A DNA stretch of 64,000 nucleotides from an uncultured Agathobacter sp. (GCA_934365945.1 CAKRNE010000001.1:62001-126000), one strand, 5' to 3'; shown: positions 9,452-19,491, numbered from the stretch's first letter. Notes: generated by a model from the letters alone, not told the origin. Translations and numbers: made by a program.

Positions 9452-10393
9452 TTATGCCTCCGAATTTTTTGTAAGATTTGCCTGAACGCGGCGATACAGC
9501 TCCTGAGCTGCATTGTAGCCCATCTTCTTCTGTCTGTGATTGACTGCTGCAGTCTCTACGATGACCGCCAGATTACGTCCCGGTCTGATTGGCAGTGAAT
9601 GACACACTACCTTGTTGCCGAGATACTCGGCATATTCTTCCTCGAGGCCGAGCCTGTCGTACTCTGCCTCCTTTTTCCAGTCCTCGAGCTTGATTACGAG
9701 GTCTATCTGCTGTTTTTCCTTTACACACTCTACTCCGTAAAGTGTCTTGACATCGATGATTCCGATGCCTCGAAGCTCTATAAAGTGTCTAGTTATCTCA
9801 GGTGATGTGCCCATGAGCGTATGCTCGTTGATCTTTCTGATTTCTACCACATCATCCGTCACGAGACGATGGCCTCGTCTGATAAGCTCGAGTGCGGCCT
9901 CACTCTTTCCGATACCGCTCTCTCCTGTGATCATTACTCCCTCGCCGTAAACATCTACCAGCACGCCGTGTACTGTGATGCATGGTGCGAGCTGCTCACC
10001 AAGACAATAGATGAGCTCTGCCATGAAGCTTGATGTGGAACGGCCTGTTGACAGCACCGGAATGCTGTGCTCCCTGGCCTCTTCCATAAATATCTCATCC
10101 GGCTGTAAATCCCTGCAGAAGATGATACATGGTATATCAAACTCCATAAAGCGGCTGTAGCGCTCCCTTTTCTCGCTGTCGCTCATCTTCTCTATATAAG
10201 TATACTCTACATTTCCGATAATCTGTATTCGTCTCTCCTCAAAATGATCAAAATATCCTGAGAGCTGAAGCGCCGGTCTGTTGACGTCCGAGCACTCTAT
10301 CGCCCTCTCCTTTAGATTCATCTCTTTTGTGAGATTGTTGAGATCGAGCAATTCTGCTACCTTTGCAACTGATACTGAGTGTAATGCATCCAT
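9452..10393 (-). CDS. hprK: HPr kinase/phosphorylase
   Basis: HprK phosphorylates Ser46 of HPr in response to glycolytic intermediates and removes that phosphate when Pi rises, controlling CcpA-dependent catabolite repression. The 313-residue protein shows Walker A GESGIGKS near 157-164 and the family signature IELRGIGIIDVKTLYG near 205-220. A 58-base gap separates it from uvrC upstream. The window also contains an HPr-like protein that keeps Ser46 (25949-26203) and a cre-like operator before araB, which fit the same regulatory circuit. Confidence 0.96.
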   Translation of the reverse strand: MDALHSVSVAKVAELLDLNNLTKEMNLKERAIECSDVNRPALQLSGYFDHFEERRIQIIGNVEYTYIEKMSDSEKRERYSRFMEFDIPCIIFCRDLQPDEIFMEEAREHSIPVLSTGRSTSSFMAELIYCLGEQLAPCITVHGVLVDVYGEGVMITGESGIGKSEAALELIRRGHRLVTDDVVEIRKINEHTLMGTSPEITRHFIELRGIGIIDVKTLYGVECVKEKQQIDLVIKLEDWKKEAEYDRLGLEEEYAEYLGNKVVCHSLPIRPGRNLAVIVETAAVNHRQKKMGYNAAQELYRRVQANLTKNSEA

Positions 10394-10451
10394 TCGCGGT
10401 CCCCCTTGATGTATATTTGTTTTTTAGTATACCACAGATTAGCTTCAAAAT

Positions 10452-12326
10452 CTACGTGGCAGAGTGGAAAAATGCATACACCGCCTGTGCTGCTTTTTCG
10501 TTCATGGTCTCTGTCTGCATAAGGTCTTCGACATCTGCTTCCTTTATCTTTTCTAACGACTGGTAGCGGCGCATGAGCGCCTTTCTGCGCGCCGGTCCTA
10601 TGCCTTCAATATCATCGAGCACCGAATGTACCTGGCTCTTTGAGCGTAGCGACCTGTGAAATTCTATTGCAAAGCGGTGTGCCTCATCCTGTATTCTCGT
10701 GATGAGCTTGAAGCCCTCACCGTGGCGGTCGATAGGTATCTCCACATTGTTGTAGTAAAGACCTCTTGTGCGGTGAAAATCATCCTTTACCATACCGCAC
10801 ACAGGTATGTGAAGCCCCAGCTCAGAAAGCACCTGAATACATATATTCACCTGACCTCTTCCACCATCCATCATTATGATATCCGGAAAACGGTTGAAGC
10901 TGCCGATTTCCTGTGGCGAGCCGTCTTTTTCAAGCTGTCTCTGCTCTTCCATGCCATGTGTAAAGCGGCGTGTGAGCACCTCGTGCATTGACGCATAATC
11001 ATCAGGGCCCGTAACCGTGCGAAGCTTAAACTTTCTGTAATCGCTCTTTTTAGGCTTGCCCTTCTCATACACTATCATGGAGCCGACTGTCTCAAAGCCG
11101 TTGATATTGGAAATATCATAGGCCTCCATACGGTTTAAGCCGTGTAAGCCCAAAAGTCCCTCGATTTCCTTTACAGCTCCTATTGTGCGCCCCTCTTCTC
11201 TCTTTATGCGCTCCTTATCCTGGCTGAGCACTAAGAGTGCGTTCTTGTAGGCAAGCTCGACGAGCTTTTCCTTCATTCCCTTCTGCGGCACCTTTATATT
11301 CACACGCCTGCCTCGCTTTTCACTAAGCCACTGCTCCAAAACGTCCATATCCTCTATCTCGCTCTGCAGCATGACCTCTCGCGGTATAAACGGTGTTCCG
11401 GAATAAAACTGCTTCACAAAGTTGTTCAGCACATCATCTGCCGCCTCCTCGCTTCCGACCCTCACATGGAAATGGTCTCTGCCTATCAGCTTTCCGTTTC
11501 TTATGAAAAATACCTGAACCACTGCATCCGTATCGTCATTTGCAAGCGCAATGATATCCTTATCCTCGCCATCGGCATTTGTTATCTTCTGCTTCTGCGC
11601 CACCTGCTTCACACTGTTTATCAAATCCCTGTATTCTGCCGCCTTCTCAAACTCCATACTCTCTGAGGCCTTTAGCATTTTATCGCTAAGAGCCTTTATA
11701 GTCTGCTCATAGTCACCGTTTAGGAAATCTATCGCGCCCTTTACCGCCACTGCATACTCTTCCTTCGTCACATAGCCCTGACACGGCGCACTGCACTGGT
11801 GTATATGATAGTTGAGGCACGGCCGATCTGCGCCTATATCACGCGGCAGCCTGCGGTTGCAGGTGCGAAGCTTATAGATTTTGTTTATCAGATCTATCGA
11901 GCTTTTCACCGCTGAGGCACTCGTATACGGGCCAAAATAACGTGATTTGTCCTTTTTCATCTGACGCGAAAAAAGCACTCTCGGATAGTCCTCACCCAGC
12001 GTCACCTTGATGTACGGATATGTCTTGTCATCGCGAAGCATGGTGTTGTACTTTGGTGTGTGCTCCTTTATCAGGTTGCACTCCAAAACAAGGGCCTCAA
12101 GCTCAGAGTCGGTGACTATATACTCAAAATGATCTATATGCTCTACCATCTGTTTTTTCTTGATGCCCTCATTGTGGCTCGCCTGAAAGTACTGATGCAC
12201 TCGCTTCGTCAGGCTTTTGGCTTTGCCGATATATATGATTACATCATCCTTGTCATGCATAATATAAACTCCCGGGGCATCCGGGAGTTTTTTTAATTCT
12301 TCTTTGATATCAAATGTTTTTTCCAT
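10452..12326 (-). CDS. uvrC: Excinuclease ABC subunit C
   Basis: UvrC makes both incisions around DNA lesions in nucleotide excision repair. The order of domains is GIY-YIG nuclease ([19 protein letters not shown] near residues 17-35), a UVR motif ([13 protein letters not shown] near 215), the RNase H-like nuclease domain ([21 protein letters not shown]) and a C-terminal helix-hairpin-helix pair ([16 protein letters not shown]). The frame is open 22 codons further upstream, but [12 protein letters not shown] at 12326 matches the usual UvrC N-terminus and gives a normal 624 residues. The upstream extension would run toward the palindromic repeat, so it was not used. Confidence 0.95.
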   Translation of the reverse strand: MEKTFDIKEELKKLPDAPGVYIMHDKDDVIIYIGKAKSLTKRVHQYFQASHNEGIKKKQMVEHIDHFEYIVTDSELEALVLECNLIKEHTPKYNTMLRDDKTYPYIKVTLGEDYPRVLFSRQMKKDKSRYFGPYTSASAVKSSIDLINKIYKLRTCNRRLPRDIGADRPCLNYHIHQCSAPCQGYVTKEEYAVAVKGAIDFLNGDYEQTIKALSDKMLKASESMEFEKAAEYRDLINSVKQVAQKQKITNADGEDKDIIALANDDTDAVVQVFFIRNGKLIGRDHFHVRVGSEEAADDVLNNFVKQFYSGTPFIPREVMLQSEIEDMDVLEQWLSEKRGRRVNIKVPQKGMKEKLVELAYKNALLVLSQDKERIKREEGRTIGAVKEIEGLLGLHGLNRMEAYDISNINGFETVGSMIVYEKGKPKKSDYRKFKLRTVTGPDDYASMHEVLTRRFTHGMEEQRQLEKDGSPQEIGSFNRFPDIIMMDGGRGQVNICIQVLSELGLHIPVCGMVKDDFHRTRGLYYNNVEIPIDRHGEGFKLITRIQDEAHRFAIEFHRSLRSKSQVHSVLDDIEGIGPARRKALMRRYQSLEKIKEADVEDLMQTETMNEKAAQAVYAFFHSAT

Positions 12327-12351
12327 ATTCGCTCTTTTAGGTTGTGGTGTG

Positions 12352-12568
12352 GAGTTTCGCACTTTTAGGTTGTGTGGTTGCCGGCCTGGCACACAGTGTA
12401 TTCCTCAGGAAAATATGAAGTCAGCCGCGGGTTTTCTCTCCGTTTGGTTTTCTTTGTTTGCAAGGCTCTTTCGTCCCTTCTCTTGTCCGGAAGCCCGCGG
12501 CAGTTCATATTTTCCTTCTGAACACACTATGTACCCTCCGGCTTTTTCAGTTTATGTGTGCGAAACTC
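12352..12568. repeat. 217-bp imperfect palindromic element between ftsH and uvrC
   Basis: This gap holds no gene. Nested inverted arms run outside to inside: GAGTTTCGCAC (12352-12362) with GTGCGAAACTC (12558-12568), GCCGG (12380) with CCGGC (12538), GGAAAATATGAA (12408-12419) with TTCATATTTTCC (12504-12515), and GCCGCGGG (12424-12431) with CCCGCGGC (12494-12501). The centre is near 12460. A transcript through it would fold into one very long hairpin. The boundaries suggest a MITE- or REP-like element. Related text (TTAGGTTGTGG) recurs near the palindromic block at 33.4-33.9 kb. Confidence 0.8.
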
Positions 12569-12682
12569 TTTTCTACTGCGCTTTTTTTGTGCGAAATTCT
12601 TTTTTTCGCTCTTTCGCTGCGCGAAAATTGCTTGGTTGCTGGTACAACGTTAAAGATTGAATCCTCAACGCATAATGATGTA

Positions 12683-14866
12683 TTAGTTATTCGATGCATT
12701 ATCATCCAGCGCTGTATATTCGGAAGATTCATTTGTATCTGCAGGCTGGTCTGTGGTTGAATATACATTATTAAATGTATCCGTATCTGCATTTATATGG
12801 TCTATGGCGTTACGGAGGAGTGGATCTGCTGCCGATGTCACTTCTTTCTGTGCATCATCATTCTGTGCGGCCTCCTGCTCTTTGTTCTCTTCGTCATTCT
12901 TCTCCTCGTCAGGATCTGGGAGTCCCTTCATATCGCGGAACATCTTCATGAATTCCTTGCCTGTGATTGTTTCCTTCTCGTAGAGGTAATCTGATATACG
13001 GTCAAGGATTTCTCTATTTTCATCGAGGAGCTTCATGGCCTCTGCGTAGCTGCTGTTGATGATTGAGAGCACCTCATCATCTATCTGTGATGCTGTATTT
13101 TCTCCGCAGATTAATCCTGCTCCGCCCTCTAAGTACTGGTTTTGTACTGTTGCAAGGCACATCATGCCGAATTTATCTGACATTCCGTACATTGTTACCA
13201 TCGCACGGGCTATCTTTGTGGCATTTTCTATATCATTTGCGGCTCCGCTTGTGACTGAGTTAAATACCAGCACCTCTGCGGCACGTCCTGCCATATATGT
13301 TGTGATTTTGGCGAGAAGCTCATCCTTTGTCTCAAGGTATTTCTCCTCCTCAGGTGTCTGGAGGGTATATCCGAGTGCTCCCATGGTACGTGGTACGATT
13401 GTGATTTTCTGTACAGGCTCTGTGTTTTTCTGCAGGGCTGATACAAGTGCGTGTCCTACCTCATGATATGAGACGATTTTTCTCTCTTTATCGCTCATGA
13501 CACGATCCTTCTTTTCCTTGCCGCCGACTGCAACAAGCTCGAAGGCCTCAAAGAGGTCTGCCTGGTTTACAAGCTGTCTGCCGTTTTTGACTGCGTTGAT
13601 GGCAGCCTCATTAATCATATTTGCAAGGTCTGAGCCCACAAGTCCAGCTGTTGCCAATGCAAGTGCATCAAGGTCTACCGACTCATCCATCTTGACATCC
13701 TTTGAGTGTACCTTTAAGGTCTCCAGACGTCCCTTTAAGTCAGGCTTGTCAACTATGATTCTTCTGTCAAAACGTCCCGGACGAAGAAGCGCCTTATCGA
13801 GCACCTCAGGGCGGTTAGTTGCTGCTAATATAAGTAATCCCTTTGATGTATCAAAGCCATCCATCTCTGCAAGGAGCTGGTTTAAGGTCTGCTCACGCTC
13901 GTCATTGCCACCGCCGTATCTGCTGTCACGGCTCTTTCCTATTGCATCTATCTCATCGATAAAGATGATACATGGTGCCATCTTCTGGGCTTCCTTGAAC
14001 AAATCACGCACTCTCGAAGCTCCGACTCCGACAAACATCTCCACAAAGTCTGAACCTGCAAGTGAGAAGAACGGTACTCCTGCCTCTCCTGCTACTGCCT
14101 TGGCAAGAAGTGTCTTACCTGTTCCCGGAGGTCCCACGAGAAGCGCGCCCTTAGGAAGCTTGGCTCCGATATCTGTATATCTCTTAGGATTGTGAAGGAA
14201 ATCAACAACCTCCTGGAGGGATTCCTTGGCTTCATCCTGTCCCGCAACATCCTTGAAGGTGACACCTGTGGACTTCTCCACATATACCTTGGCAGTCGAT
14301 TTGCCGACTCCCATTCCCATGCTGCCGCCCATCTTCTTTGAAACAAATGCTAAAAGCACCCACAGTAAAATAAGCGGAACTATAAAGCTTAATATATTAA
14401 AAATCCATGTAGAAGTATTATCAGGTATTGCTGCCTTTATCTCAATAGACTTGCCCTCTGAGGTCTTTGCCTTTTTGAGTGTCGGCACGAGCTCATCATC
14501 AGCCACACGTCCTGTGTAATATGTGATGTCATAATCCTTGTGTCCATCATCCACAAGCTTGTAGTCTATCTCGTAGGAATCAAACTCCACGCTCTTGACA
14601 TTACCCTTGTCGAGCTGCTTTATGAAATCACTGTATGACTTTTCCTGTGTGCTGGCATGCGATATGCTGTTTGAGATAAGTGCATACACAAACAGTGCCA
14701 CGAGTGTCAGCAGGATAAATGCCATGATGCCCTGTCCGCCACGGTTGTTCCTGCCGCCGTTTCCGTTTCCTCCCGGTCTGTTGCCACCGTTATTTCCGTT
14801 TCCACCGGACCCATTATTGCCCGGGCCATTGTTGTAGTTATAGTTATTAGGTCCCTGATTATCCAT
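12683..14866 (-). CDS. ftsH: ATP-dependent zinc metalloprotease FtsH
   Basis: FtsH is a membrane-anchored AAA+ protease that degrades misfolded membrane proteins and regulators. In order: a cytosolic Gly/Asn-rich tail (residues 1-45), a first membrane helix (about 47-66), an extracytoplasmic domain, a second helix (about 155-175), the AAA module with GPPGTGKT near 245-252 and IIFIDEIDAIG, and the zinc protease motif HEVGH near 467-471. The C-terminal 70 residues are acidic and low-complexity. The Gly/Asn-rich N-terminal tail is unusual beside the short tails of most FtsH proteins. A GGAGA ribosome site precedes the ATG. Confidence 0.96.
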   Translation of the reverse strand: MDNQGPNNYNYNNGPGNNGSGGNGNNGGNRPGGNGNGGRNNRGGQGIMAFILLTLVALFVYALISNSISHASTQEKSYSDFIKQLDKGNVKSVEFDSYEIDYKLVDDGHKDYDITYYTGRVADDELVPTLKKAKTSEGKSIEIKAAIPDNTSTWIFNILSFIVPLILLWVLLAFVSKKMGGSMGMGVGKSTAKVYVEKSTGVTFKDVAGQDEAKESLQEVVDFLHNPKRYTDIGAKLPKGALLVGPPGTGKTLLAKAVAGEAGVPFFSLAGSDFVEMFVGVGASRVRDLFKEAQKMAPCIIFIDEIDAIGKSRDSRYGGGNDEREQTLNQLLAEMDGFDTSKGLLILAATNRPEVLDKALLRPGRFDRRIIVDKPDLKGRLETLKVHSKDVKMDESVDLDALALATAGLVGSDLANMINEAAINAVKNGRQLVNQADLFEAFELVAVGGKEKKDRVMSDKERKIVSYHEVGHALVSALQKNTEPVQKITIVPRTMGALGYTLQTPEEEKYLETKDELLAKITTYMAGRAAEVLVFNSVTSGAANDIENATKIARAMVTMYGMSDKFGMMCLATVQNQYLEGGAGLICGENTASQIDDEVLSIINSSYAEAMKLLDENREILDRISDYLYEKETITGKEFMKMFRDMKGLPDPDEEKNDEENKEQEAAQNDDAQKEVTSAADPLLRNAIDHINADTDTFNNVYSTTDQPADTNESSEYTALDDNASNN

Positions 14867-15049
14867 ATTTTCTCCGTTCTTTTCTTATTTATTACAAGCT
14901 TCAAGGCAAATTTGACCTAAAATTTTTATAGTCATTCCTATGAAACCCCATCCCCGAAAAATATCGTTACAGACTTCTTATTTTTCCGAGGAATATATTG
15001 TATATAAAACCGGCTCCTCACCATATATAAAGTGTGAAGCTTCACTTTA

Positions 15050-15090
15050 TTATAAAAAAAAGTGCGGTCAAAATCAACCGCACTTTCTAA
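15050..15090 (-). terminator. Intrinsic terminator downstream of pyrG
   Basis: AAAGTGCGGT (15059-15068) and ACCGCACTTT (15077-15086) form a 10-bp stem with an 8-base loop. On the minus strand it is followed by a run of seven further T residues, so it should end pyrG transcription before ftsH. A near-perfect palindrome centred on AAGCTT (15030-15050) lies beside it. The rest of the 402-base gap holds the repeat element at 15117-15245; no gene is seen in it. Confidence 0.8.
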
Positions 15091-15116
15091 ATATTGTATT
15101 AAATATAACTAAAATT

Positions 15117-15245
15117 GTTACTGGTCACACCTAACAGTGTGACCAGCAACGATTACAGCCCATTTAAAATGCCTCTACGAGGCAGGGGCTGTAATCACTC
15201 AACAACTAACTCTATGGCGCATAGCTTGACAGCACGGTGTCAAGC
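15117..15245. repeat. Composite hairpin element; first 54 bp recur at 24980
   Basis: The first 54 bases match 24980-25033 at 51 of 54 positions. The element contains a perfect 10-bp stem CTGGTCACAC/GTGTGACCAG with loop CTAACA. A second stem pairs ATTACAGCCC (15152-15161) with GGGCTGTAAT (15186-15195) and encloses GCCTC/GAGGC. Two small ones follow: CTATG/CATAG and GCTTGACA/TGTCAAGC (15224-15245). No coding sequence is seen. It lies just downstream of the pyrG stop. Confidence 0.75.
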
Positions 15246-15268
15246 TTGCGTTTAAACAGTAACATAAG

Positions 15269-16873
15269 TTATCTACTCACCTTGTTTGCCGCCTCTATGA
15301 AGCCATGGAAAAGCGGATGTGGACGGTTCGGACGAGACTTAAGCTCCGGATGTGCCTGTGTGGCGATAAACCACGGATGCTCCGGAATCTCAATCATCTC
15401 CACGATTCTGCCATCAGGTGATGTACCGCAAAGCTTCATGCCATGCTCTGTGAGAGCTGTTCTGTAGTCATTGTTGACCTCATAACGATGACGATGACGC
15501 TCACTTATATTCTCTGTGCCATATACCTGATATGCCTTTGATGTCTTGTCAAGTACACATGGATAAGAGCCAAGTCTCAGTGTACCACCGATATCCTCTA
15601 TTCCGTTCTGGTCAGGCATAAGTGCGATAACCGGATGAGTAGTGTTCGGATCAAGCTCTATACTGTGTGCATCATGGAACTTACATACGTGGCGCGCATA
15701 CTCGATGATTGCCACCTGCATTCCAAGGCAGAGTCCCAGATATGGAATATTGTTTTCCCTGGCATACTTAGCTGCTGCAATCATGCCCTCAACACCACGG
15801 TCTCCAAAGCCTCCCGGAACGATAATTCCCTGAATACCCTTGAATACCTCTGCTGCATTGTCATCATTAAGCTCCTCTGAGTCAACCCACTTTATATCGA
15901 CTGTGGTATGCTCAGGGATACCACCATGCTTCAATGCCTCAACAACTGAAATGTATGCATCATGAAGTGCTGTATATTTTCCAACAAGTGCAATCTTGAC
16001 CTCTTTATCAGGATGACGGAGATCCTCAACCATCTGCTTCCAGTCTGCAAGATCCGGCTCAGGACAGTCGAGATTCAAGCACTCGCATGCAACCTTTGCA
16101 AGATTCTCCTGCTCCATGGCAAGTGGTGCCTCATAGAGATACTCCACATCAAGGTTCTGTAATACGTGTGAATTTGGCACATTACAAAACAGTGCAATCT
16201 TGTCCTTAAGCTTCTGGTCAAGCTCATGCTCTGAACGGCATACGATGATATCCGGCTGGATTCCCATGCCCTGAAGCTCCTTTACGCTGGCCTGTGTAGG
16301 CTTTGTCTTGAGCTCTCCGGATGCCTTGATATATGGAATCAGTGTCACGTGACACAGGATGGCATTGTCGTGTCCCACTTCATGCTGGAACTGTCTGATT
16401 GCCTCGAGGAACGGCTGGCTCTCGATATCTCCGACCGTACCGCCCACCTCGATGATTGCGATTGTAGTATCCTCAGATGTGAAATCTCTGTAGAATCTGC
16501 TCTTTATCTCATTTGTGATATGAGGGATAACCTGTACTGTTCCTCCGCCGTAATCACCACGACGCTCCTTCTGTAATACTGACCAGTATACCTTTCCTGT
16601 GGTGACGTTTGAGTTCTTTGTCAGGCTCTCGTCAATAAAACGCTCATAATGTCCTAGGTCAAGATCTGTCTCAGCTCCATCGTCTGTTACAAACACCTCT
16701 CCGTGCTGGATAGGGTTCATGGTACCCGGATCAATATTAATGTATGGATCGAACTTCTGCATTGTCACCTTGTATCCACGAGCTTTTAAAAGACGTCCAA
16801 GAGACGCTGCGGTAATTCCTTTTCCAAGACCGGAAACAACTCCACCGGTGACGAACACGTATTTTACAGGCAT
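15269..16873 (-). CDS. pyrG: CTP synthase
   Basis: PyrG aminates UTP to CTP using glutamine. The synthetase domain opens with [15 protein letters not shown]. The glutaminase half contains the nucleophile cysteine in LGLCLGMQ, the HRHRYEVN segment and the C-terminal HPELKSRP with catalytic His/Glu. The frame is open six codons further upstream, but AAGGAGG lies 6-7 bases before the ATG at 16873, which gives 534 residues, the normal length. The leader is AT-rich, and no clear attenuator is visible between the gene and the small ORF upstream. Confidence 0.96.
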   Translation of the reverse strand: MPVKYVFVTGGVVSGLGKGITAASLGRLLKARGYKVTMQKFDPYINIDPGTMNPIQHGEVFVTDDGAETDLDLGHYERFIDESLTKNSNVTTGKVYWSVLQKERRGDYGGGTVQVIPHITNEIKSRFYRDFTSEDTTIAIIEVGGTVGDIESQPFLEAIRQFQHEVGHDNAILCHVTLIPYIKASGELKTKPTQASVKELQGMGIQPDIIVCRSEHELDQKLKDKIALFCNVPNSHVLQNLDVEYLYEAPLAMEQENLAKVACECLNLDCPEPDLADWKQMVEDLRHPDKEVKIALVGKYTALHDAYISVVEALKHGGIPEHTTVDIKWVDSEELNDDNAAEVFKGIQGIIVPGGFGDRGVEGMIAAAKYARENNIPYLGLCLGMQVAIIEYARHVCKFHDAHSIELDPNTTHPVIALMPDQNGIEDIGGTLRLGSYPCVLDKTSKAYQVYGTENISERHRHRYEVNNDYRTALTEHGMKLCGTSPDGRIVEMIEIPEHPWFIATQAHPELKSRPNRPHPLFHGFIEAANKVSR

Positions 16874-17008
16874 AATTTTCCTCCTTATCAATATGCTTTG
16901 TATATTTGTAAATTCTTAATTTTTAAAATAACCAACTTATTATACAGCCTTAAATTGATTAATGCAATTTATTTTTTAATTATATTTATTATATTTTGTT
17001 GTAATAGT

Positions 17009-17185
17009 TTACATCTGGTGACGGACAACCTTGTATTCATCGCCCGAGCGGTAAAACGGGCAGCGCTTATAGCTGCTTTGGACAAATCTCGCCATATCAT
17101 CCTCATCCATATTTACCGAGCAATAATACTCCTCATCATCCTCGTCATATTCATTGTATGCACAAAAATCGCAGCATGTCTCCAT
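17009..17185 (-). CDS. 58-residue cysteine-rich acidic protein, DUF6472-like
   Basis: This short frame (58 codons plus stop) begins METCCDFCAYNEYDEDDEEYY and ends YKVVRHQM. Five cysteines occur as CC-x2-C, C and a later RCPF, an arrangement that could bind a metal, with a DDEDD-like acidic core. I recognise it as resembling the small Lachnospiraceae family DUF6472; that assignment is from memory. It lies between pyrG and another 58-residue gene on the same strand, 40 bases apart. No function is known to me. Confidence 0.8.
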   Translation of the reverse strand: METCCDFCAYNEYDEDDEEYYCSVNMDEDDMARFVQSSYKRCPFYRSGDEYKVVRHQM

Positions 17186-17225
17186 TATCTTATCCTTCCA
17201 TCGCTTTTAATATGTATGCTGAAAT

Positions 17226-17402
17226 CTACTTAAACTGATTGACAGTCTCATCATATTTGTAATCAATCTGCGCAAGCTTGTCGCAAAGCTCTTTCTCATC
17301 AATATCATATGCTGCCGCAAGCTCTTTTAGGGCTGAATAATTGTCCCGAAGCTGTGTGTTGACAAAGCTAAGCAGCATAACCGGATCCTTTGGTAATGCC
17401 AT
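17226..17402 (-). CDS. 58-residue DUF4250-like protein
   Basis: The frame encodes MALPKDPVMLLSFVNTQLRD followed by a helical tail ending YDETVNQFK. The PKDPVMLLSFVNTxLRD opening and the ...YxYDxxxNQF close match the DUF4250 family as I remember it, found widely in Firmicutes and of unknown role. A GGAG-type site precedes the ATG at 17402. It sits between the NUDIX gene and the DUF6472-like gene, all on the minus strand. Confidence 0.85.
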   Translation of the reverse strand: MALPKDPVMLLSFVNTQLRDNYSALKELAAAYDIDEKELCDKLAQIDYKYDETVNQFK

Positions 17403-17469
17403 AATCTGCTCCTTATAATTCTATGCTATCTTATTATCTCTATGTTAGCTCATTATCATATCATAGCAA

Positions 17470-17973
17470 TTAATTTTCAAATACCTGCTTTATGCTGTCA
17501 TAGTGCAGGAATACGCCCTGCGCAGCAAGCTCTTTTATTTCATCGAGTGTGGCGATCTTAAAGCCGAGCGCCTCCTCTGTCTGAATCTGTACGTCAGACT
17601 CCTTGAAATCAAGCTCAAAGCGGTAAACATCCACAAAATAGTTGTCACCCTCGCCCGGATTCTCCCTATGATAGGTGTAAGCAAGACCTCCTGGACACTG
17701 TGATACGTCAAGTCCTACCTCCTCCTTTACCTCTCTGCAGACTGCGGTAAATGAGCTCTCACCTGCCTGTGCGGCTCCTCCTGAAACCTCCCACCAGCCC
17801 GGTGCCCATGCCTTTGTCATGACACGCTGTGTGATAAGAAACCTGCCATCAGGTCTGTGAATCACGCCAAGCACTGAAAGATGATACTCTCCATCCTTTA
17901 GTATCCAGTCGTTTTTTTTCATGGTACGTCCTGTCGGCTTTTTATCCTTATCGTATATATCCCAAAATTCCAT
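17470..17973 (-). CDS. NUDIX hydrolase
   Basis: The 167-residue protein carries a complete NUDIX box, GGAAQAGESSFTAVCREVKE followed by EVGL (about residues 65-88), with the metal-binding REVKEE core. The N-terminal EFWDIYDKDKKPTGRTM resembles isopentenyl-diphosphate isomerase-like/YfcD-type NUDIX proteins that act on nucleoside diphosphate derivatives. The AAAGGA ribosome site is 7-8 bases before the ATG. The same WDxYDxxxKxxG opening recurs in the HTH-NUDIX fusion at 47605. The substrate cannot be deduced. Confidence 0.9.
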   Translation of the reverse strand: MEFWDIYDKDKKPTGRTMKKNDWILKDGEYHLSVLGVIHRPDGRFLITQRVMTKAWAPGWWEVSGGAAQAGESSFTAVCREVKEEVGLDVSQCPGGLAYTYHRENPGEGDNYFVDVYRFELDFKESDVQIQTEEALGFKIATLDEIKELAAQGVFLHYDSIKQVFEN

Positions 17974-18009
17974 TTGAAGCTTCCTTTCTCTAAGTGAGTC
18001 TTTTTAGTA

Positions 18010-18630
18010 TCATATCATATCCTTCGCAGAAAAGCCAGCAAGTTGTTTACGCAGTTCTTTGCTTTTCGGCAGATAATATTCCATCAGAGACCAGAACCTG
18101 GTATTGTGGCTTGGCTCGAGCAGATGCGTAAGCTCGTGAACCACCACATACTCTGCACACTCCGGTGGCACCTTAGCCAGCAGGAGGTTAAAATTCAGAT
18201 GATGCGACTTCACATTGCATGAGCCCCACCTTGTCTTCATCTTCTTTATTGTAAAGCCAGCTGACTTTACTCCCATAACCGGCTCCCATTTGTCAATAAG
18301 TCTCTGCAGCTGCATTTTAAGTTCCCTGCGCAGCTCCCTCTCCATGAAGGGTGCTAAAACCGGCTCCTGTTCCTTGCGCTGTCTTGCAATAAGAATTTCC
18401 TGTGTGGTCTGCTCAATCCAGTCTGATTTGCTCTCCACAAATTTCCTTATTTCTGCATCACTCATACCATAGGGTGCACTCACTGAGAGCGTGCCATCCG
18501 TGTCTTTCACACGAAGATACATATTTTTTATTCTTTTCCTAGTTACTTCTATTGTATATCTGTTATTTATATATATGATATTTGTATATCTTTTATTTGC
18601 ATATGCGTTATTCATATTTTCCAGTTTCAC
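18010..18630 (-). CDS. YgjP-like zinc metallopeptidase family protein
   Basis: The 206-residue protein matches the YgjP/DUF45 family: a zinc site HELTH with a downstream His (VVHELTHLLEPSHNTRFW, about residues 165-182), preceded by KMKTRWGSCN. Such proteins are predicted metal-dependent peptidases, sometimes found with restriction systems, but this one sits among housekeeping genes. The start is taken as GTG at 18630, which has GAGAGGA five bases upstream. Confidence 0.85.
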   Translation of the reverse strand: MKLENMNNAYANKRYTNIIYINNRYTIEVTRKRIKNMYLRVKDTDGTLSVSAPYGMSDAEIRKFVESKSDWIEQTTQEILIARQRKEQEPVLAPFMERELRRELKMQLQRLIDKWEPVMGVKSAGFTIKKMKTRWGSCNVKSHHLNFNLLLAKVPPECAEYVVVHELTHLLEPSHNTRFWSLMEYYLPKSKELRKQLAGFSAKDMI

Positions 18631-18732
18631 ACCGTTCCTCTCACGTAATCTGCTCCACGTAAATCCATTTTACAATCTCCGCGCAATTTTGTATACTATA
18701 AAATAAAGTTACTATTCAGAACCACTGAGAAC

Positions 18733-18783
18733 AAGAAAAGCTGATGCGTCATGCTTGCATGTAAGCAGCAGATTTTCTTGTTA
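18733..18783 (+). repeat. Hairpin upstream of nth, similar to one at 57209
   Basis: ACAAGAAAA and TTTTCTTGT arms enclose TGATGCGTCATGCTTGC. The text aligns over about 50 bases with 57209-57257 (TGATGTGTCATATTTGC in the same place). A GTTACTATTCAGAACCA motif (18709-18725) precedes it. It could be a terminator or part of a dispersed repeat. Confidence 0.5.
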
Positions 18784-18813
18784 TCAAGGTGGCTCGAATA
18801 TAAGGAGGCTCAT

Positions 18814-19452
18814 ATGACAAAAGAAAAATTAGCCCTTGAAGTAATAAAAAGACTAAAGACCGCATATCCTCGCACCGACTGCACTCTTGAGTACGATGAG
18901 GCCTGGAAGCTGCTCGTATCAGTAAGGCTTGCCGCCCAGTGCACTGATGCCCGCGTTAATGTGGTCGTGGTGGATTTGTTCAAGAAATATCCTTCCATCG
19001 AGGCTCTCGCCGATGCAGAGGTTTCAGACATAGAGGAAATTGTGCGCCCATGTGGTCTCGGAAAGAGTAAGGCCCGTGATATAAGCGCCTGCATGAGGAT
19101 GCTTCGCGACGATTTTGGCGGTCTTGTACCTGACAATATGACTGATCTGCTGAAGCTTCCGGGAGTCGGCAGAAAGAGCGCCAACCTGATAATGGGTGAT
19201 GTGTACGGCAAGCCTGCCATCGTCACCGACACACACTGCATACGCCTTTGTAACCGTATAGGACTTGTAGATGGAATAAAGGATCCGAAAAAGGTAGAGA
19301 TGGAGCTTTGGAAAATTATCCCTCCCGAGGAGAGCAACGACTTCTGCCACAGACTTGTGGACCATGGACGCGCCGTATGTACTGCCAGAACCACACCGCA
19401 CTGTGACATGTGTGTGCTGAACGATATATGTGGAAGCACCGTGCATATTTGA
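18814..19452 (+). CDS. nth: Endonuclease III
   Basis: This 212-residue DNA glycosylase/AP lyase removes oxidised pyrimidines. The helix-hairpin-helix with catalytic lysine is LLKLPGVGRKSANLI and the catalytic aspartate is in VTDTHCIRLCNRIGL. The C-terminal iron-sulphur cysteines are present (CTARTTPHCDMCVLNDIC), with seven rather than the usual six residues between the first two. The frame is open 21 codons upstream, but AAGGAGG at 18802-18808 and MTKEKLALEV fix the start at 18814. Confidence 0.94.
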   Translation: MTKEKLALEVIKRLKTAYPRTDCTLEYDEAWKLLVSVRLAAQCTDARVNVVVVDLFKKYPSIEALADAEVSDIEEIVRPCGLGKSKARDISACMRMLRDDFGGLVPDNMTDLLKLPGVGRKSANLIMGDVYGKPAIVTDTHCIRLCNRIGLVDGIKDPKKVEMELWKIIPPEESNDFCHRLVDHGRAVCTARTTPHCDMCVLNDICGSTVHI

Positions 19453-19454
19453 AA

Positions 19455-19483
19455 CAGTAAGGCTGCGACTTGCGGCCTTACTG
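19455..19483. terminator. Hairpin just after nth
   Basis: CAGTAAGGC and GCCTTACTG form a 9-bp stem three bases after the nth stop codon. There is no clear T-run, so it may be a stabilising 3' hairpin rather than a strong intrinsic terminator. Confidence 0.5.
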
Positions 19484-19491
19484 CAAAACGT

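Noticed and set aside
13497..14195. 232-codon plus-strand ORF opposite ftsH
   Set aside because: Antisense shadow of the conserved AAA module of ftsH.
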